Shown here: positions 9,401 to 23,800 of the stretch, piece after piece
How the letters are laid out: each line of letters starts with the position of its first letter
How positions within the stretch are numbered: the stretch's first letter is position 1
Source of the DNA: Tyto alba
Taxonomy: Eukaryota; Chordata; Aves; Strigiformes; Tytonidae
Direction: 5' to 3'
Length of the DNA stretch: 64,000 nucleotides
Assembly: GCF_018691265.1 (NCBI RefSeq)
Contig: NW_024881313.1
Span: 38,991,518 to 39,055,517, forward strand
Position numbers and translations under genes: made by a program
The notes under the pieces: model-generated
The model's database searches: none
What the model saw: only the letters and a program-made list of their open reading frames with translations
Told to the model about the DNA's origin: nothing

Positions 9401-12400
9401 GCAAAATTAAATTTACTTTTGAGATACACAAGGGTGTGTCTTGAGTCTGACTGCTGTGTGATGCCTTCATGTGTGACATGAAGGTAGGTGAGATGGGCTA
9501 CCAAGATGAATTACTTTGATGCACAGAGCTGTGTCTTGTCACTGTGGGTTTTTTTTTTTTTTTGCTTCTCTATCTTAAGCACATCTTAATTTCTTCCCAA
9601 AAGGAACTGATCATGACTTGGCTCCAAAAGCATGAGCCCTGCCAGATAAGCATCTACTGAGGTGGGCTCACCCATGTCTTCAAGAATACCTGCTCTAACT
9701 TCCAGTCAGAGCGAGTTATTACCCTTTAAATTCCACCTCCACAAAGTGCCTTATTTATGTTCCCTGTTGTCATCAATCAGCTATATGTGACAGCTTCCCC
9801 AACTCTGCATGTGGGAGTGTGCTGTGTGTTGCTACAGCGTGCACAGGGGTATGCTGGTGCTAGCTGACCCCTCCGTAGGCTTGGCTGAAGGGGCTGTTGG
9901 TGGGGGGCTGCGGGGTCACCAAGTGCTCATCTGAGCTCTGGCAGGTTGCTCTCATGACTCGCTGGCGTCTTTGTAGACTTCCCCACCTGATTGCTTAAAA
10001 GAAACTGCACAGAGGTGCTGCTACACCCTTGTTCTCATGGTTTGTGTGTGCAATCTTGCTGTGTGAACCCCTGCTGAGTTGGGTGCATTGATGGACTTTT
10101 ACTATAATGGTGTGCTGAGCCCTTTAAATATCCTCATTGTAATGTCTTCTCTGTAGGTTGATTTTTTTTTTTTTTTTTTTAATTGGTGATCTCATGCTTG
10201 GTATTGCAGTGAAACAAAGCCAGGCAGCCCTGGGGGGGCATAACTGCACTTCTGTTAGAGATTGCAACTGAAGATTGTAGGTGAAGCTGGCTGTGCACCT
10301 TGCAGCAGACCTCTGGTGGGACTTTCCAGATCCATCTTTTAGGATTAGTGTTAGTAAACACCTTGCTCTCTGAAGTTGCCAAGGTGAAGTGTTCCTTCTT
10401 CTGGGTGTTAGTGCTCCTTGGTTATGCCTGAAGCTGAGCTTAGGGGCTTCGTTTTACCCTGGTGACCAATACAATGCCTCGCTTTGAATCAGTGCTAAGA
10501 CCTCTGGTAGCTGCCTGCTGGTAGGGTGTGTTTTTTGGTGGGGATCTACCCTGCTTGGCCTTAACACCGAAGCCCCACACTCTGCCTGTGGGAAGAGTAG
10601 GTGTCTTAACTGCAGGAGGTCTACTAGATCCTTTCCCAGATGTCTTCCCTCAATCTTGCTTTGACTTCAGTGTCTCCTGATTGCCATGAGAGACCAGTCC
10701 TGTCTCCTGTGGGTGCAGAGCCTCTAAGGCAGTGCCTTTCAGCATTGGGGAGTGTGGGTGAGGGCAAGTCAGACAAAACATTGTAAACTACTACTCAGGC
10801 AAGCAAAGAAGATGGGTTTCCACTTCAGTTTAGCCGAGAAAGGCCACTGTGTATTTTGCTGTTTCTCAGCTTCTTTACATCCTACTGCTCGCTGGCCTCA
10901 AACTCAATTATTCCAACCTGCCCAGGTCTGGAAACCTTCAGTAGCCTTCACGGAGACTTCTGGTGTCCCCCCCTCAGGTATGGGAGCAGCTGTACCCCAC
11001 TGACCTGAGCCATGTCACAGCACTACGCGTCCCTGCCTCTTGCAGTGGCACTGTTTGAAAAGCTGAGCTTTTCCATTATACGGAACCAGCGTTGGTCTTG
11101 CTCAGTTGAGTTACGATGTGAATAAATGAGCTATGACCTCGGAGTGGCCAGGAGCCAACTTCACCTAAGGGTGGGAGATTTACCTGGGAGCCAAGGCAGC
11201 TGGTGGGAGTGGGTACCTGGGAAGTAGCTGAGTACGGTTGCACTTAGGATGAAGATTCAACACGGGCAAATCATTTTGGGCTGGCTCCGTTGGTGTTGGC
11301 TACAGGGGCCTCTCCCAGAGCAGCCAGTGACTTCAGGAGAGCTTGCCCAGCTCAGTGACACAGAGCTCAGCCCTACTGCTCTGCTGCAAGCCCCGCTGTG
11401 CTACAGCTCTCCAGGGATGCCCATCTCCACTGACAAGAAACCCTATCCTGGAGCCCAAACCCCTCTGGGGACAGTTCACCAGAACTGATACTTTATTTAA
11501 AACAACTGACTTGTTTTGCTTAATCTTGACAAAATTCTTTTCTAGCCCTAATCCTCTTCCAGTGTAAGGTGAGATCTTGAAATACCTGGCAAATTTATCT
11601 CATACATCTCTTTCTGCATCTCTGGGCCTCTCTGTAATCAAAGGTGAGGGGGGGGTAGGGATGTTTTCAGCCCTTGCCAAAGATAAATCTCCTGCTGGGA
11701 GCTAGCAGGGAGCTATTTCCCAGTCTGTGGTTAGCAAGTTGATCTGACAGGCCAGAGGTGAAACAGCCACTTGAGCTAAATTACAGTGTCTAACCAAAGA
11801 TCCAACACTTCCTTTGGCTCATTAGCACGGCTGCGTTGCATCCCTGGTGACTATTTCTATCTTCTGGCTTGTCCCATGTTGACTCTGGAAATCCAGAGGC
11901 TTAGCATGAGTTTGAAGAGAGGGCTGAAGCTGAAGAGCTGCTCTTGGGAGAGTGTGAACTGGACTAAACAAGACTTTGAGCAGTCCCTGTGGTCAGCCTT
12001 ACATGGCTATTCTCTGCTTTGCCTGAGTGAAGCCATAATTTCCGTGTTGTTTTTCATAGCTGATAAAAATGTGTTTATAGGCAGAGACTTGTCCCTGCAA
12101 GGTGCAGGACAGATGCAGGGCCAAAGAGAGCGTTTGGAGGGGAGTGGGACCAGGCATAATCCTCCATGTGTCTCCTGAGCTTGCAGAGGGATCAACAGCG
12201 GTGCAGAGGCACATTTCACTTGATGAAGTGGAGATGCCTTCAAGCCAGCCGCAGTTTGTCTCTGGGGAGCTTGTGATCCCAGTCTTTTCCAGTGCACAGA
12301 CTGGGTTCTCCGTGGAATGTCTTAGACAAGGACTTGTGGGCCGTACCAGGGTAAGAGAAGGGCATCCTCCCTCAGCACTTCATCCCTTGAGGCACTTGCT

Positions 12401-12448
12401 TGGGCTGCTGCAGGGCTCATGGAAAACCTGAGAGCTGGAGCTGGCACT

Positions 12449-12470
12449 GGGGGGGGGGGGGGGGGGGGGG
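12449..12470 (+). repeat. G22 homopolymer
   Basis: Uninterrupted poly-G of 22 bases inside intron 1. It has no coding meaning. Confidence 0.85.
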
Positions 12471-14599
12471 AAGTGAACTTGAAGACTTGACCGTTTCCAA
12501 CTTGTTGAAGTTTGGGCCTGCAGCAGGCTTGACCCTGTTACGTGGTCACTATGTATTTTTATCACATCTCCCAGCAAGCTAGCTGGAGTCGGATGCTCTC
12601 CCTCGCAGACCGTGCTGTAGGCAGGGGGTCACCTCGTGCTGTGGTGTGGGTCCGGGGGGGCTGCTCTCAGGGGTGCTGTGCTTCGGCTGCTGTTGCACAG
12701 ATCGGCAGTGCAGGGCCAGTTGGGTAGCCTTGTCCAAATGGATGCTCTTGCCTGCTTGCGTGGGGCTGTTTACTCTGTTCCCAGAACTCTTCGGAGCTCT
12801 GCTTTCAATTAAACTAGTCCTGGAGTTGCTGTCTGATATACTGGGATATGTTCAGAGGCCAGGAGTAAGTTTTGCCTTGCTGCTCTGTAGGGAGTGGAGA
12901 TTGACAGGCACCTATATGGTTTTTGGGCACCTTTGTTAACCTCAGGGTGCTTCAGCTTGTAAAACAGGGCTGTTTTCAGGGGGGACAGGCTGTGAGCCGA
13001 GTTGAGGACTTGTTGCGTGTCCCTAGGTTCTTCTCACGACTCCCAAGGGCTGTTAGATTATAGACCAGGTCCAAAAGTGTCTTCTGTAGGTGCCTGATGA
13101 AGCAGAGCAACTCTGAGATTGGAGTTACTGCTCCTGTTGCATCAGTAAAGGGAGTTCAAAGACAAGTATATGGGGGAATCTGCTGATGTCTTAGTGATCT
13201 CTGAAATGTTGGTAAGCAGGAAAACCCCTATCTTCAGCCTGCCAGATCTGACTGCAAAACAAGCTTAATTTGAAGTGTTGTGCCCACTATCCTTTTCCAG
13301 AGCTTTGCCTGGGAGATGCATGCTGGATATTCAGTGCAGCTGCTGCCCTTGCATGAAGCACCAGCCATGCATTGCTCTTGCTACTGTCAGCTGCCTGTGT
13401 GCCTCTGTTTATATACCTAAAACTTGAAGGCTGGAGAAGGAAGAAATCTGACCAGTGCAATGGAAACCTTCAATTCCCCGCGGTCCCAGGAGGAGAAGAG
13501 TAGCTTCAGGCTGGAGCTAGGAATGAACTCCGTTTGTACACTGCCTTGCCTCTCCAGGAGGATCAGCCAGGAAAAACATCAACAGTTCCATTAAAAAGTC
13601 TGCTGGTTTGCTAAAGTAGTGGAATAAACATACCTGTAGGCATAACGGCCTGAACCGCACAGGAAACATTAACTAGAACGAACACACGCAGACTTGCTCC
13701 CTCTCCCCCTGTATATCTACCAGATAAAAAACACTGTGCATCCATGGTAATGTGTAAATCAAACAGCAGCTGGGGGGATTATTCTTAGCTGGGGAAGAAC
13801 CGGCTTGGATCAGAGGGGCTTGGTGCTTTCCTAGAAAGGCAAAACCTGTGCTGAGCCTGCTTTGTGCTGCTGCCTGGTCTTGAGGTGAGGGGGGATCCCC
13901 AGTAGAAACTGGGGCGGGATGGGGTTTGAGGTTGTAGTTAGCCCTCTCTTTGATTTCTGTTGCCACTACACAGCTTCCCTTTCCCTGTTTCTGTGGGAAC
14001 TGTGTGGGGCTGAAGTGCTTTTGCTCTAACCGGTTGAAAAACTGGGGTGGGAACTGGGTAACACCCTGGGAGCTCGCAGAAGAGTGGGGTGGGTATGACA
14101 GCACTAAATGGGGGAACCAGCCAACCCACCTCCAGGCACTAGAGTTTGGTGGAGATGGGCCCTTCACTCCTCCTCCGAGCCCACAAAGCATCCGACCTGT
14201 CTGGGACAGGGAGAGCGGAGACCTGCAAACTCGTGCGACGTATTTCAGCGAGGGGATGTGAGCTTCAGACACGGCTTGAATGAGAGGTGCTGCCAGCACT
14301 TTTTGGACCAGCAACCTGGTCCCCAAGCCGCCCATAAAAACAGCTTGGCCATACCCAGCGTATATGGTATGTACAGAAAATACATGTGGAAAATGCCTGC
14401 AGTTGCAACCAGATGGCACCTGTCAAGCACAAGTAGACATTTCTATTAGTGTTCTTATTTGAGTGTCTTGGACCACTCCCAGCCTCTGCATAGCAAAGCA
14501 GCCCTGCTGTAGCTGTCCTCCCAGAGCAGCGCCAGAGGCAGATTGATGTGATTATTGCATGCTAGAGACAGTCCCGGTGCTCCCAGGCCTCATCTGCAC

Positions 14600-14830
14600 A
14601 GCCACTTAGCACAGCTAATCTGAACTGACTTTTAAAGTGGATTAGTTCAATTACTCTTAACTAGCCCTGGTGGAAACACTCTCCTTAGGGATTAAAGAGC
14701 CTTAATTCACTTTAACACACTTGATTTCAATGCAAATTGGGCTAAACTGAATTAAGGGCACTTTAGAGCCTTGTGCGGAGACACTCCTTCGAATCTGATG
14801 TGGTTTAACCACCCTACTTTGCATTCCTGT
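14600..14830. repeat. Candidate decayed DNA-transposon-like repeat, family unknown
   Basis: Two similar phrases, GGTGGAAACACTCTCCTTAG and TGTGCGGAGACACTCCTTCG, flank an AT-rich middle with self-complementary pieces (CTTAATTCACTTTAAC against GGGCTAAACTGAATTAAG). This layout and the wording recall non-autonomous DNA elements in reptiles and birds. There is no coding sequence. A repeat-library search is needed to confirm. Confidence 0.35.
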
Positions 14831-14899
14831 GCTCAGTTCATTCCAGTTAGCATTGCTGAAGTGTCCCCTTACAGATGACTAATATAGGCAGCCTCTCCG

Positions 14900-17800
14900 A
14901 TATAAAGCTGCAAACACATTACCTAGGCTAATGTGTGAACCAGCTCTTGCTGCATATGCTGATTTGGTGCTTAAAATTGCCCAGCTAGAGTGTTTTAGAG
15001 GTGTTGGCTATTTTTTTTTTTTTAATTCTTTTATTTTTTCACATCTTGCTTTTTTAATTCTTCAAACCAAGCTCTTTGCCTTTTCACTTAAAAATGCAGG
15101 GCAGTGAGTCACACACCAGTTTTTCTGTGCTGTCCTTAACTCTCTGGATAAAATGAGAGTACTTCACCAACAGTGCACTCATCCTCTTAGCGCAGTAATT
15201 TAACTCTCCAGTTGAAGATGAGCTGTGGTTGTGAAAGAGATTGGCCTGTTTCCCTGAAGCTTGAGTGAAAAACAGTCATTACATGTGATGCCCTGGACAA
15301 GCGAGCAGGATAATTCTTGCTTTGGAGAGGGATGGGTGGGACAGGGGTTTTCTTCTGCATTTTAAGTGTGATGGGGAGAAGAGGGGAATCCTGCCAGCAC
15401 TAAGTGAGGGGAAGATCCCTGAGCAGGGGAGAAAAGTTATCACAACTACTTTTTTTTTTTTTTTTTTTTTTTTTTCTTTCATACTGACCATAAACATTTT
15501 GGCTCTGCTTTCTAAATGGGAGAGGAGGTAGGACCGAGCCCTCTGTGGATGAGGCTCTCCATCTCCTTGCCTGTATCCCTGCAGTCCATAAACCGATTTA
15601 ATGCCATCCCGACCCTTTGGGCTTTACCTGAGACCCCTGTTTTGCTGCTCTGGGTCCAGATTTAATCCCTGCTGAGAGGCTGCCAGCAGAATGGGGAAGG
15701 AATGGTTATTTGGTACAGCCTTGCCATTTTTTATGGTAGGACGGTAGCTGAGGAAAGGAAGGGTTAAACACAATGACTGAAATGCACGCCGACATTGCTT
15801 TTCATACTACTTCTTCAGCCTGTCAGAGCAAAGGTTTATTTTACTAATAGCCCCGTGTAACTTCACTCTCTCCCACCTTGTATCTCCCCTGTTTATGATA
15901 TTTCAGTTTCTCTTAGTTTAGCATCATTTAAAAAATATATGAGCAGTTTGGGTGGCAGCTATATGAGTTGGTTTTTTTTTTTTTTTTTTTTGGTGGGGGG
16001 GATAGACTTTCAGTTTCTTTAGCTTGGGTTTTTCATGGCTCTGATAAAATCCCCTGGTGCCCCACAGGCTGTGGAGAAGGGAACAGGCGTCACACAGCAG
16101 ATGCTCCTGTTTTAAGTGTCTGGACAATCCCCAGCAGATGCTTTCTTACCTCAAGCTTTCAAATGCTCGATGAAGGATGCTCTGCTGTTGAGCCTGTCAG
16201 CTTTTATCAGTGTTTCACTTGCTAGCAATAAAGGTTTTCCTCCAACAGGTGATGGGCATTTCTCTGGCTGAACCATAAGCTGATTTCATCTTATTTTCTT
16301 ACTACCAAGGAACTTCTCCTTCCCTCTCCATAGCAGCTTGTGCATGGATGAACAGCATCACTGTGTTGCTCTCAGTTCCAGGCCTTCTTCAGGCTTGGTT
16401 ATGAGGTGGGCAAAACCAGTGCCAACACGGATGTTTGCTGATGTAGTTACGCATTAAATCTGGTTTCTCTGGCTAACTTTCCTGAAGCAGTAATATAAAT
16501 CAGAGGCCAGATTTTGGGAGGTTTTTTTCATAGTCTTGCTCAAAGGATACTCTCTAAAAGGATACTTTCTTTCTAAAAGGATACTCTCTACCAGTATGGG
16601 GAAAAAACCCAAGTCCTATAAATTTATCATCCTTAGGTTTTTAATTACCTGAGCCAAGACCTCTGTCTGACTAGGTTTTGGCAGCAAGCCCTACTGAGTT
16701 TAGCACCATAAGGTGTTGGTGTTTCCTCTTCGAAGAGATGAGTCCACCAACCTAATCTTTAGCATCTCTTAAGATTTTCTGGGAGATATTGCTTTGGGCA
16801 GTACTGAAAACAGTATGACAACTGAGCACACATTACTTTTTGTGTAAGCAGCCAACTTGTAGCTTCACTCCTAAGAAAACACCAAGGTCTTGATGAAAGG
16901 TGATGTTTCACCTAGATGCAAATTTTCACTTGGGGTCGATGCTGTCTTTCAACATCATGATCTGTGAAGAGGTGTATTGAAACATTCTGCCAAACTATGC
17001 CACCTGCAAAACCACCTCCTCTCCTAGGGATGCCTGGACAAGCCTGGGGGACCTTTCCGGAATAGTTCTTTAGAGGCCATACTTGTAGGTTTTTCAGTAG
17101 AAGACAACAAATAGGGTTGCGGGTGCTGGGAGAAAAAGGTTCCCCAATAGAAAAGAGAGGCCACCTCCCTGGAGGAATTGCCATCCCTCTGTGCAGCAAG
17201 TTGGAGGTGAGGATCTGCTTTAGCTATTTATTGTCCTGCCTCTGTCTTGGGGGTGTCACCCTTACTCAAAGCTTGTGGCGAAAAGCCCTCAGACTTCAGT
17301 GATTGAGGGCAGCTGGCATTTATTTGAGTTTGTAACCATCATCTAAGAGGGAGGCTAATGAGCTGCCTTTGAAGTGGGAATTGCTCACACCGAAGAGCAT
17401 CCCAGAGTGTGGCTTTCCATCCCTTGTGGCTTCTTAGACTAGTGTCAGGGAGCTCCAGGGCTACTCTTGTAAGTAGTTAGGAGTGCTGGAAACCTAAATG
17501 CAAGACCTGCATGGACCTGTGAGCTGCGTTTTAGACCCAAATGAAATGTTTCTCCTTGAGGTGCAACTTCTTCCATAGTGCATTGCTGTGATTATTGGGC
17601 AGAGTGGTAGAGGGCCTAATGGAGTGGCCCTCAAAATGGGTTTTTAGTAGGTGGAAGATACTTGACGACATCTGAACTGAATTCTCCCTCCTGTGAGTGT
17701 TCAGTCTGAGGGAATGCTGGCCTGTGGTGTTCATGAGGTCTGTGGGGTTTCCTAGCTTTGTTTTCAGGCTACATAAATTGACCACTTCTTTCTACTCCTG

Positions 17801-20800
17801 CAACTTGTCCACGGGGTTGGAAAGTATCTGCAGTAGAAGTTGCCCAACTTCCATCTACAAAAATGAACTAAGCAGTGTCAAAACTAGGAATGATGGATCA
17901 TGGGAGGTAGACCTACTGGTGTAAGGGGTTTATGGCTTTTTGTGATTTCAGGTTAGTAGGTAAAAACCTCAGAAGTGGAAATCTTGCTGTAATCAGGTGA
18001 TGCCTAGGTGGAGGAGCTGAACAGAACTAAACTTGAAGTAGTATCTAGGCTGCTACCAAGTCCTGTCTCTGGCTACAAGAACTGGTTTACAGGATACCCA
18101 AAGGAGAGATTTCTTTGCAGACTAAGCTCTTGTCCAGTTAGATGATGCAGCTGACATTTTCGCTGGTACTTAAGTATAAATGTACCTTGAACAGAAAAAT
18201 TACGTTCTCTTAAAATCACTGAAAACTTAAAAATCAATAAAAATCTGTGTTGTGGGATTTTTATAGATCCTGCTTAATGGGTTCAGACTGGAACATTTCT
18301 TGATCTCTTGCTGCCCTGTTTTCAGCAGCCTCTGGACACCCTGTGGGCTGTTGCATTTAGATGCCAGTATAATTTGGTAAGGATTTGTCATTTTTAATGG
18401 TTTCTTTCCCACCTCGCTTCTTAAAGCTGCTCTAATTCCATATTGCCCTAATTGTGATATGCAAATTTTAAAAGGAAAATTGCAGCCAATGTATTTTAAG
18501 ATCCTTATGGGCAAGCAGCCCCCTGCTTAACCTGATACATTTGGACAGCTTTTCTCACTAAGAAAAATAAAAAGCTTTCCAAATCAAGAAAATTATGTAA
18601 GCAAATCCGATGAGTGTGCTCTAAAATTAAACCTGCCTCTCAAGCTCTGGGGCCTTCAGTGTGAAACCAATGAAGATTATTTTGGGGAGGCTCTAAAGCC
18701 TTGCCTGGGGAATGTGTAGCAGTGTCCTGACATTCTCTCCCTCTGATCCACTCGCCCGTTTGTTGTGAGCAAATGGGTAGGAACATGAAACTGTCAGGCA
18801 ACACATCCTTGCCCAGGACCAGGTCCCTGTCATCTTAAATGAGCCACAATAGCTACTGAGCCCAGAAAGTTCACAGAAGCACCGGGTAACTTCTCACCTG
18901 CCCTCACAGGACTCCTGCCACACAACGTCCTACTCAAAGGCATGGCTCTGTAAAACAGTTGTGGCTCAGTGCAGCTTTGTTGTGGTGGAGAGAAGCAACG
19001 TCTCCTCATCTGTGACCAAAGATGTCTGATGTGAGCTTCCTCACCCTGGCGTTTGCACGCCGTGCTACACACGCTCTGCAAATGATAGTTACTTGAGGAT
19101 GGAGGTGGCAAACTCTGAGTTAGAAAGGCTTTTACTCATCATCTTGCTGTAAAACTGCTGTTCTCCTCACTAGATGTGCCTTGTGAGAAATGCTGTTTTC
19201 TTGCTACTGTGTCTTCGTCCTCCCTCCTGTTGTATTACCTAAACTCTTCTCCATTTTGCAGTTACATAAAGCGCGTTTTTTCTGTGGTACCTGGCCAAAG
19301 CTGCTTTGGAGACCTTCGTTCCCATGATACAAGCTGTGCTTGGAATAGGTCAGCAATTATCCTCCTGGGATTTGAGTGTCTCCATGAGGTTTCCCCATGG
19401 GAACTCTGATGCCAAGCTCTCTTCCATTTTGGGGTGGGAGAAGGGAAGACCCTTACCTCTTCATGCGGTCGCTATCACAGTATCTCCACCTACAGTGTGA
19501 ATTAACCGACCTCATTCTTAGCTTTTGGGCTGTTGATAGGCTGGAGTGATCTTGAGGGGTTCGTGGAACTTCTGGCTGAAGCCGGATATAAACACCTGGA
19601 AAGTCTTAGCAAGGAGCACCTCTCGCATTATGCTCTTAGTTCTTGTTATGTCCAGTAGATCTGTCAACTCAGCTGCACAAGGTATTTCCATCTGGGGAAA
19701 AATCTCCACTAATTTTGTTTTACTCTTTTATTTGCAGACTGATGACAGGTTTCTAGCAAACATACAAAGCATTTGTTAGTGTTGCTATCCTTTCCCTTTG
19801 CCTGAGTCGTTCGTTCTTTCTTGGCCCTCGGTCCTCCTGAGCTCTTGCAGCCAGGAGACACTGAAATCACAAATGTGCAAAATACAAGATGGATAAACAT
19901 CTTAATCTCACAGATACTTCAATCTAAATGTTTTTTGAGGCCCTCCTTCAAGAAGGATTAGCTGGTAACAGTGTCTGAAAGGTCGTAGCCTTGCTTTGAC
20001 TTGTGCTGCTGCTCAAGATGTTAAACGTGTGTGAAAGCTTCAGCAAAAGGCCTGAGATGCCATCACTGTTCTCTAAGGCTCCAGGGAGCATCTGTGTGTC
20101 CTCTTGGGCTTTGGACATTCATCTTGGAGCTCTGCCTGCCTGTATTAGCCATTGTGATAACGTTGCCTAGAGCGCCCAAATGTGACATGTATCAACTGGC
20201 ATTTTGGCTGCACTAAGTGTAAGATTTTTCCAGTGTAGGTTTATATCTGTGTTTTTTTTTTGTTGTTTTTTTTTTTTTTTTTGGTTGTTGTGTGTTTTTG
20301 TTTTTTTTTTTTTTTTTTTTTCTCTCAAGTGGGTGCATATTACTGTTATGATTTATTTTCAGGCCGTAACTTTGGTTTTGTCACTTGAAATACTTTGGAA
20401 ACTTGGAGGACTTTTTTAATTAGTTGCAAGCCCTCTTTAACTTGGAGGAAAATTCCAGTGTAAAGAATGCTTTTGATTCACAAAGAAATTATGTTACAGA
20501 GCTCCAGTAGAGAGGTTTCCTCTCATCTTTGTGTTATTTGGGCCTTACTTCCCTCCTTGAAGGTGCCGTTTGCTTTGATAAAGTTGACTTTGCTTCACAA
20601 CAGACCCAGAATAGACCTGAGTTTGTTATTGACATGTCAAGACTATCAACATAGATATCCGTTGGCAGAAAACTGGGTGGGAAATCATGAGCCTAAGAGA
20701 CTAGTCTTGAGTACTTGCTTAAACTCTTTGACACAGGGTGGAAGAGATGAATACAAACAGTGGTTTTGATGATAAGTAATAGCAATAGTTGTGTGCTAGG

Positions 20801-23800
20801 ATGGGTTATTCTTGCTCCCTTCAGTCCTGAGACCTGCTAGTTAGCCTGTAACAACAAAAAAGGTGAATGTCTCTACGGTTTTTCCTTTGCTATAAAACAA
20901 AATGTCTTTCCCTGATTTTAGTTTCAGTATGGCTTACTGCTCCAGCTGTGTATGCAAGTTATATGCTGTTGGGGCACTTTCAACCACTGCTATTTTGGGT
21001 CTGGAGAGGGGTAAACTAGAGGGATTCCTTTCTCCACCACCGAGAAAACAAATGTCACTCGGGGGATTGTGGTGGAGAGAAAGCTGGCAAAGCAAGTGAG
21101 ATCCTGCCACTCTTGTTCCTGTGGTTCAGCCTGCAGAATTGCAAGTGTAACCCACGCTCGCGGGGTTTCAAGGAAGTGAGGTGTGAGACTTGTGGGTTAG
21201 AATCCCTTGGGGATGCAGGTCAGGGGATGCTGGATGCCTCTGTAACCTCAGGGAGGGCTGGAGGGAGCCGGGGAGGTCGGTGGAAGGCTTGGCAGAAGGC
21301 ACACGCTCTCGCAGGGATGAGAGACCAAGGCTGGGGGTGGGACAGTTTTCTTGACATGGGGCCAACTGGAAAGTCTCAAGCACAGACGAAGAAAAGGGAT
21401 GGGGAATGTGATACCGTCTACCAGGGAAGGACGTAAAACCTAAGAGGGGGACGTAGCCAAATTCTGTCGCAGTGCTATAGGGTTTCAGCTGCTGCTTCAG
21501 CAACGCTGTTGTGCAGCGATTTGCTTAAAGCGCTGGGAATTCTAGTTCAGTTTGTACAAGAAGCTGAAGAGATATCTCATCTTGGTGTATGTTTCTGTTT
21601 AAATTTAAACTTCCCTGAATCTCCTAATTATTTCCCCTCATCTTGTACTCATGCTCTTCCTTTCAAATACGCTTTGCCACGGGATTCAAGGGAAATCTCG
21701 TGCTAAATTGGAGTGCAAGCAGGGTGTATAGTTGGTGGTTCAGCCAGCTTTTAGCCTCTTTTTCCCTGAACTTTGTCTTCATGTTATCTAGTATTGAGCA
21801 GACAGCTCTAGTCCTGCTTACCCCCCATGGTGAGAGAACCTGCTGGGGAGACTTATTCATAGGCAAGTTGTTCTCTTGGAAACATATCTGTACTCTTTAC
21901 AGTATCATTATTCATAGCTTTTTGAGATTTTGCTGTATAGCTGAGCACCTTTGTGACACTTGGAAATTAAGTTAGATCTTTCTGATTTTATTTTAGTTGT
22001 GTTTTTTTTTTTTTTTTTTTTTTTGGCCCATTGGCTCCAATTCTGATAGGTTCCATGTAGTTGTGCCCTGTATCATCCTGGGGATGATAACTCAGTCTTC
22101 AGACCCACTGAAAGGGGTGGGATGTGGGAATTGTAAAGCAAGCCCACATGCATTTTGGAGACAGATGGAAACTCCATTTCAGGCTGGAGCTGCTCTGGTT
22201 GTGATTAGCTCTAATGAGCATCTGTTGATGGAGTGGTCCAGGGAGGGGGTTCTCAATGTTCTTTATTACTGATCATGTTAGGATATGAAGGGCTAAGCTG
22301 AAAGGAAGATATAGGTTGCTTGTGAAGACTCACAGCAAAGCTTATGGAATATGCCCAATGTGGTTTTTAATTTTTCTTTTCCAAGATAAATTCCACTTGC
22401 ACAAAAGCATTGTCACAAATGGCTTTATCTGGCTGTTTATACATGCCACAGGATTTCCCTGATGTATATACCCTCCAAGTGTAGGCTGGAGTCCCTGAAA
22501 TTTGCTTGTCCCTTGTAGCACTGAACAGTTTCTGGCAAATGCATGTGAAAACTGAGCATAACTGCTGAAGTGATCTGCAAGTGAATCTAGAAGCAGAGTG
22601 ACTTAATGCCAGCACCTCAATCATCTGGTGATACCTTTTAATACATGATTACTGCTAATGCAAGGCTTCACAGTTTAATTTGGGAAACCTCAGAGGTGAG
22701 CTGTATGAGTAACCTAAATCATCACTCTTTGTGCATACACGCTGCAATGGAATTTTGTTTCATGATTGCATGCAAGTTTTTGTTCCGCAAAATCCTTGTT
22801 GCTTTCAGTGAACGGACAATTACTAAATATTTCTCTTTACTGTTGTCATTAACCTCATGGCTCCAAGGCTTATTTAGAACACAATATCCAGGTTCTGTGC
22901 TGAATGGAAAACACATTTGGTTCCTCGTGGGTGTTTTTAAGATGCTGTCTGAGACACAGAGCTCAAAGAGAAAGCTGTCAAGAGTCCACTTATCTACATC
23001 ATCCCTTCTGATGCTGAAAGTCAGCTTTCTTTTCATTACTTCTGAGTACTTAGAATTATTATAGGTTATCCCATGTTTAGTTGTCACACTAGGGAAACCC
23101 AGAGACTCAGCACCTGGAAGATAAGGCATGCTAAGGACTTGTGAAAAACTGTAAAAGCTCTTTTACTGAACTTGCCTTCTATTGTGGCCCTGCTAAAATG
23201 AATTTTAGTTCTCAGAGAAGATACTCATAAGATCACAGTTTGCTCCTCCCATGCCTACTTTTCATCTAGTTGTCCTGGTGGAATGAAGACACAATGGGAA
23301 TCTGGAGAAGAATCTCTCTCTCAGGCAGTGCTCCTTTGCAGAATGTGGCCACGTAACCTTTTTAGGTAGAATTGATTTTCTCTTGCATGCACAGAATTGG
23401 GCTGATGTTTCCTGGTCCTTGAGTGCCTGAGTTGCCAGTTATTTGTATATAACTATTGTTCATTTCTTCCACTCCTAGTTCTCAAAGGAGTTCACAAGGG
23501 ATAATTTAGATACAAAACTTTCAAATCTCTTAAGTTCTGTTTCACAGATGGATTCTAAAACATTCTGAATTCAAGAGGAGTTTAGGGATATAGATCATAA
23601 TTATTTCAAATGAGATGTCAGCTAAATGCCATTGTGAATCTGGGAAAAACTGATCATCCAGCCCTGGACTGGGAGATGAATCATGTATTTTTAGACCACA
23701 TAAACAATTTATGTTGTAAGACAGAATATCAACCTGGGCCACTCTTCTGGAGTTAAGTGCACAGAGTGCACTGGTTGCTTTTCCCCAAATGTGTAGATTA

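Larger units (their letters stand above)
604..14599 (+). other. WNT9A: WNT9A intron 1, 5' part: no gene found
   Basis: This starts with donor GTAGGT and a C28 tract (630-657), then the rest of the CpG island. From about 1.7 kb on it is ordinary intron with poly-T tracts (4764-4784, 5108-5120, 5872-5909, 6441-6457, 8199-8213, 9549-9563, 10162-10180), one A18 tract (7911-7928) and G-runs (3371-3384, 6814-6828, 12449-12470). Open frames such as 1934-2578 (+) and 13673-14419 (-) show no domain or family resemblance. Nothing else is recognised apart from a possible MIR scrap near 6340. Confidence 0.7.

Noticed and set aside
13673..14419. 248-codon open frame on the minus strand in intron 1
   Set aside because: It is the longest frame in the window, but shows no domain, no compositional shift and no promoter or splice support; a frame this long can arise by chance in 64 kb of six-frame sequence.
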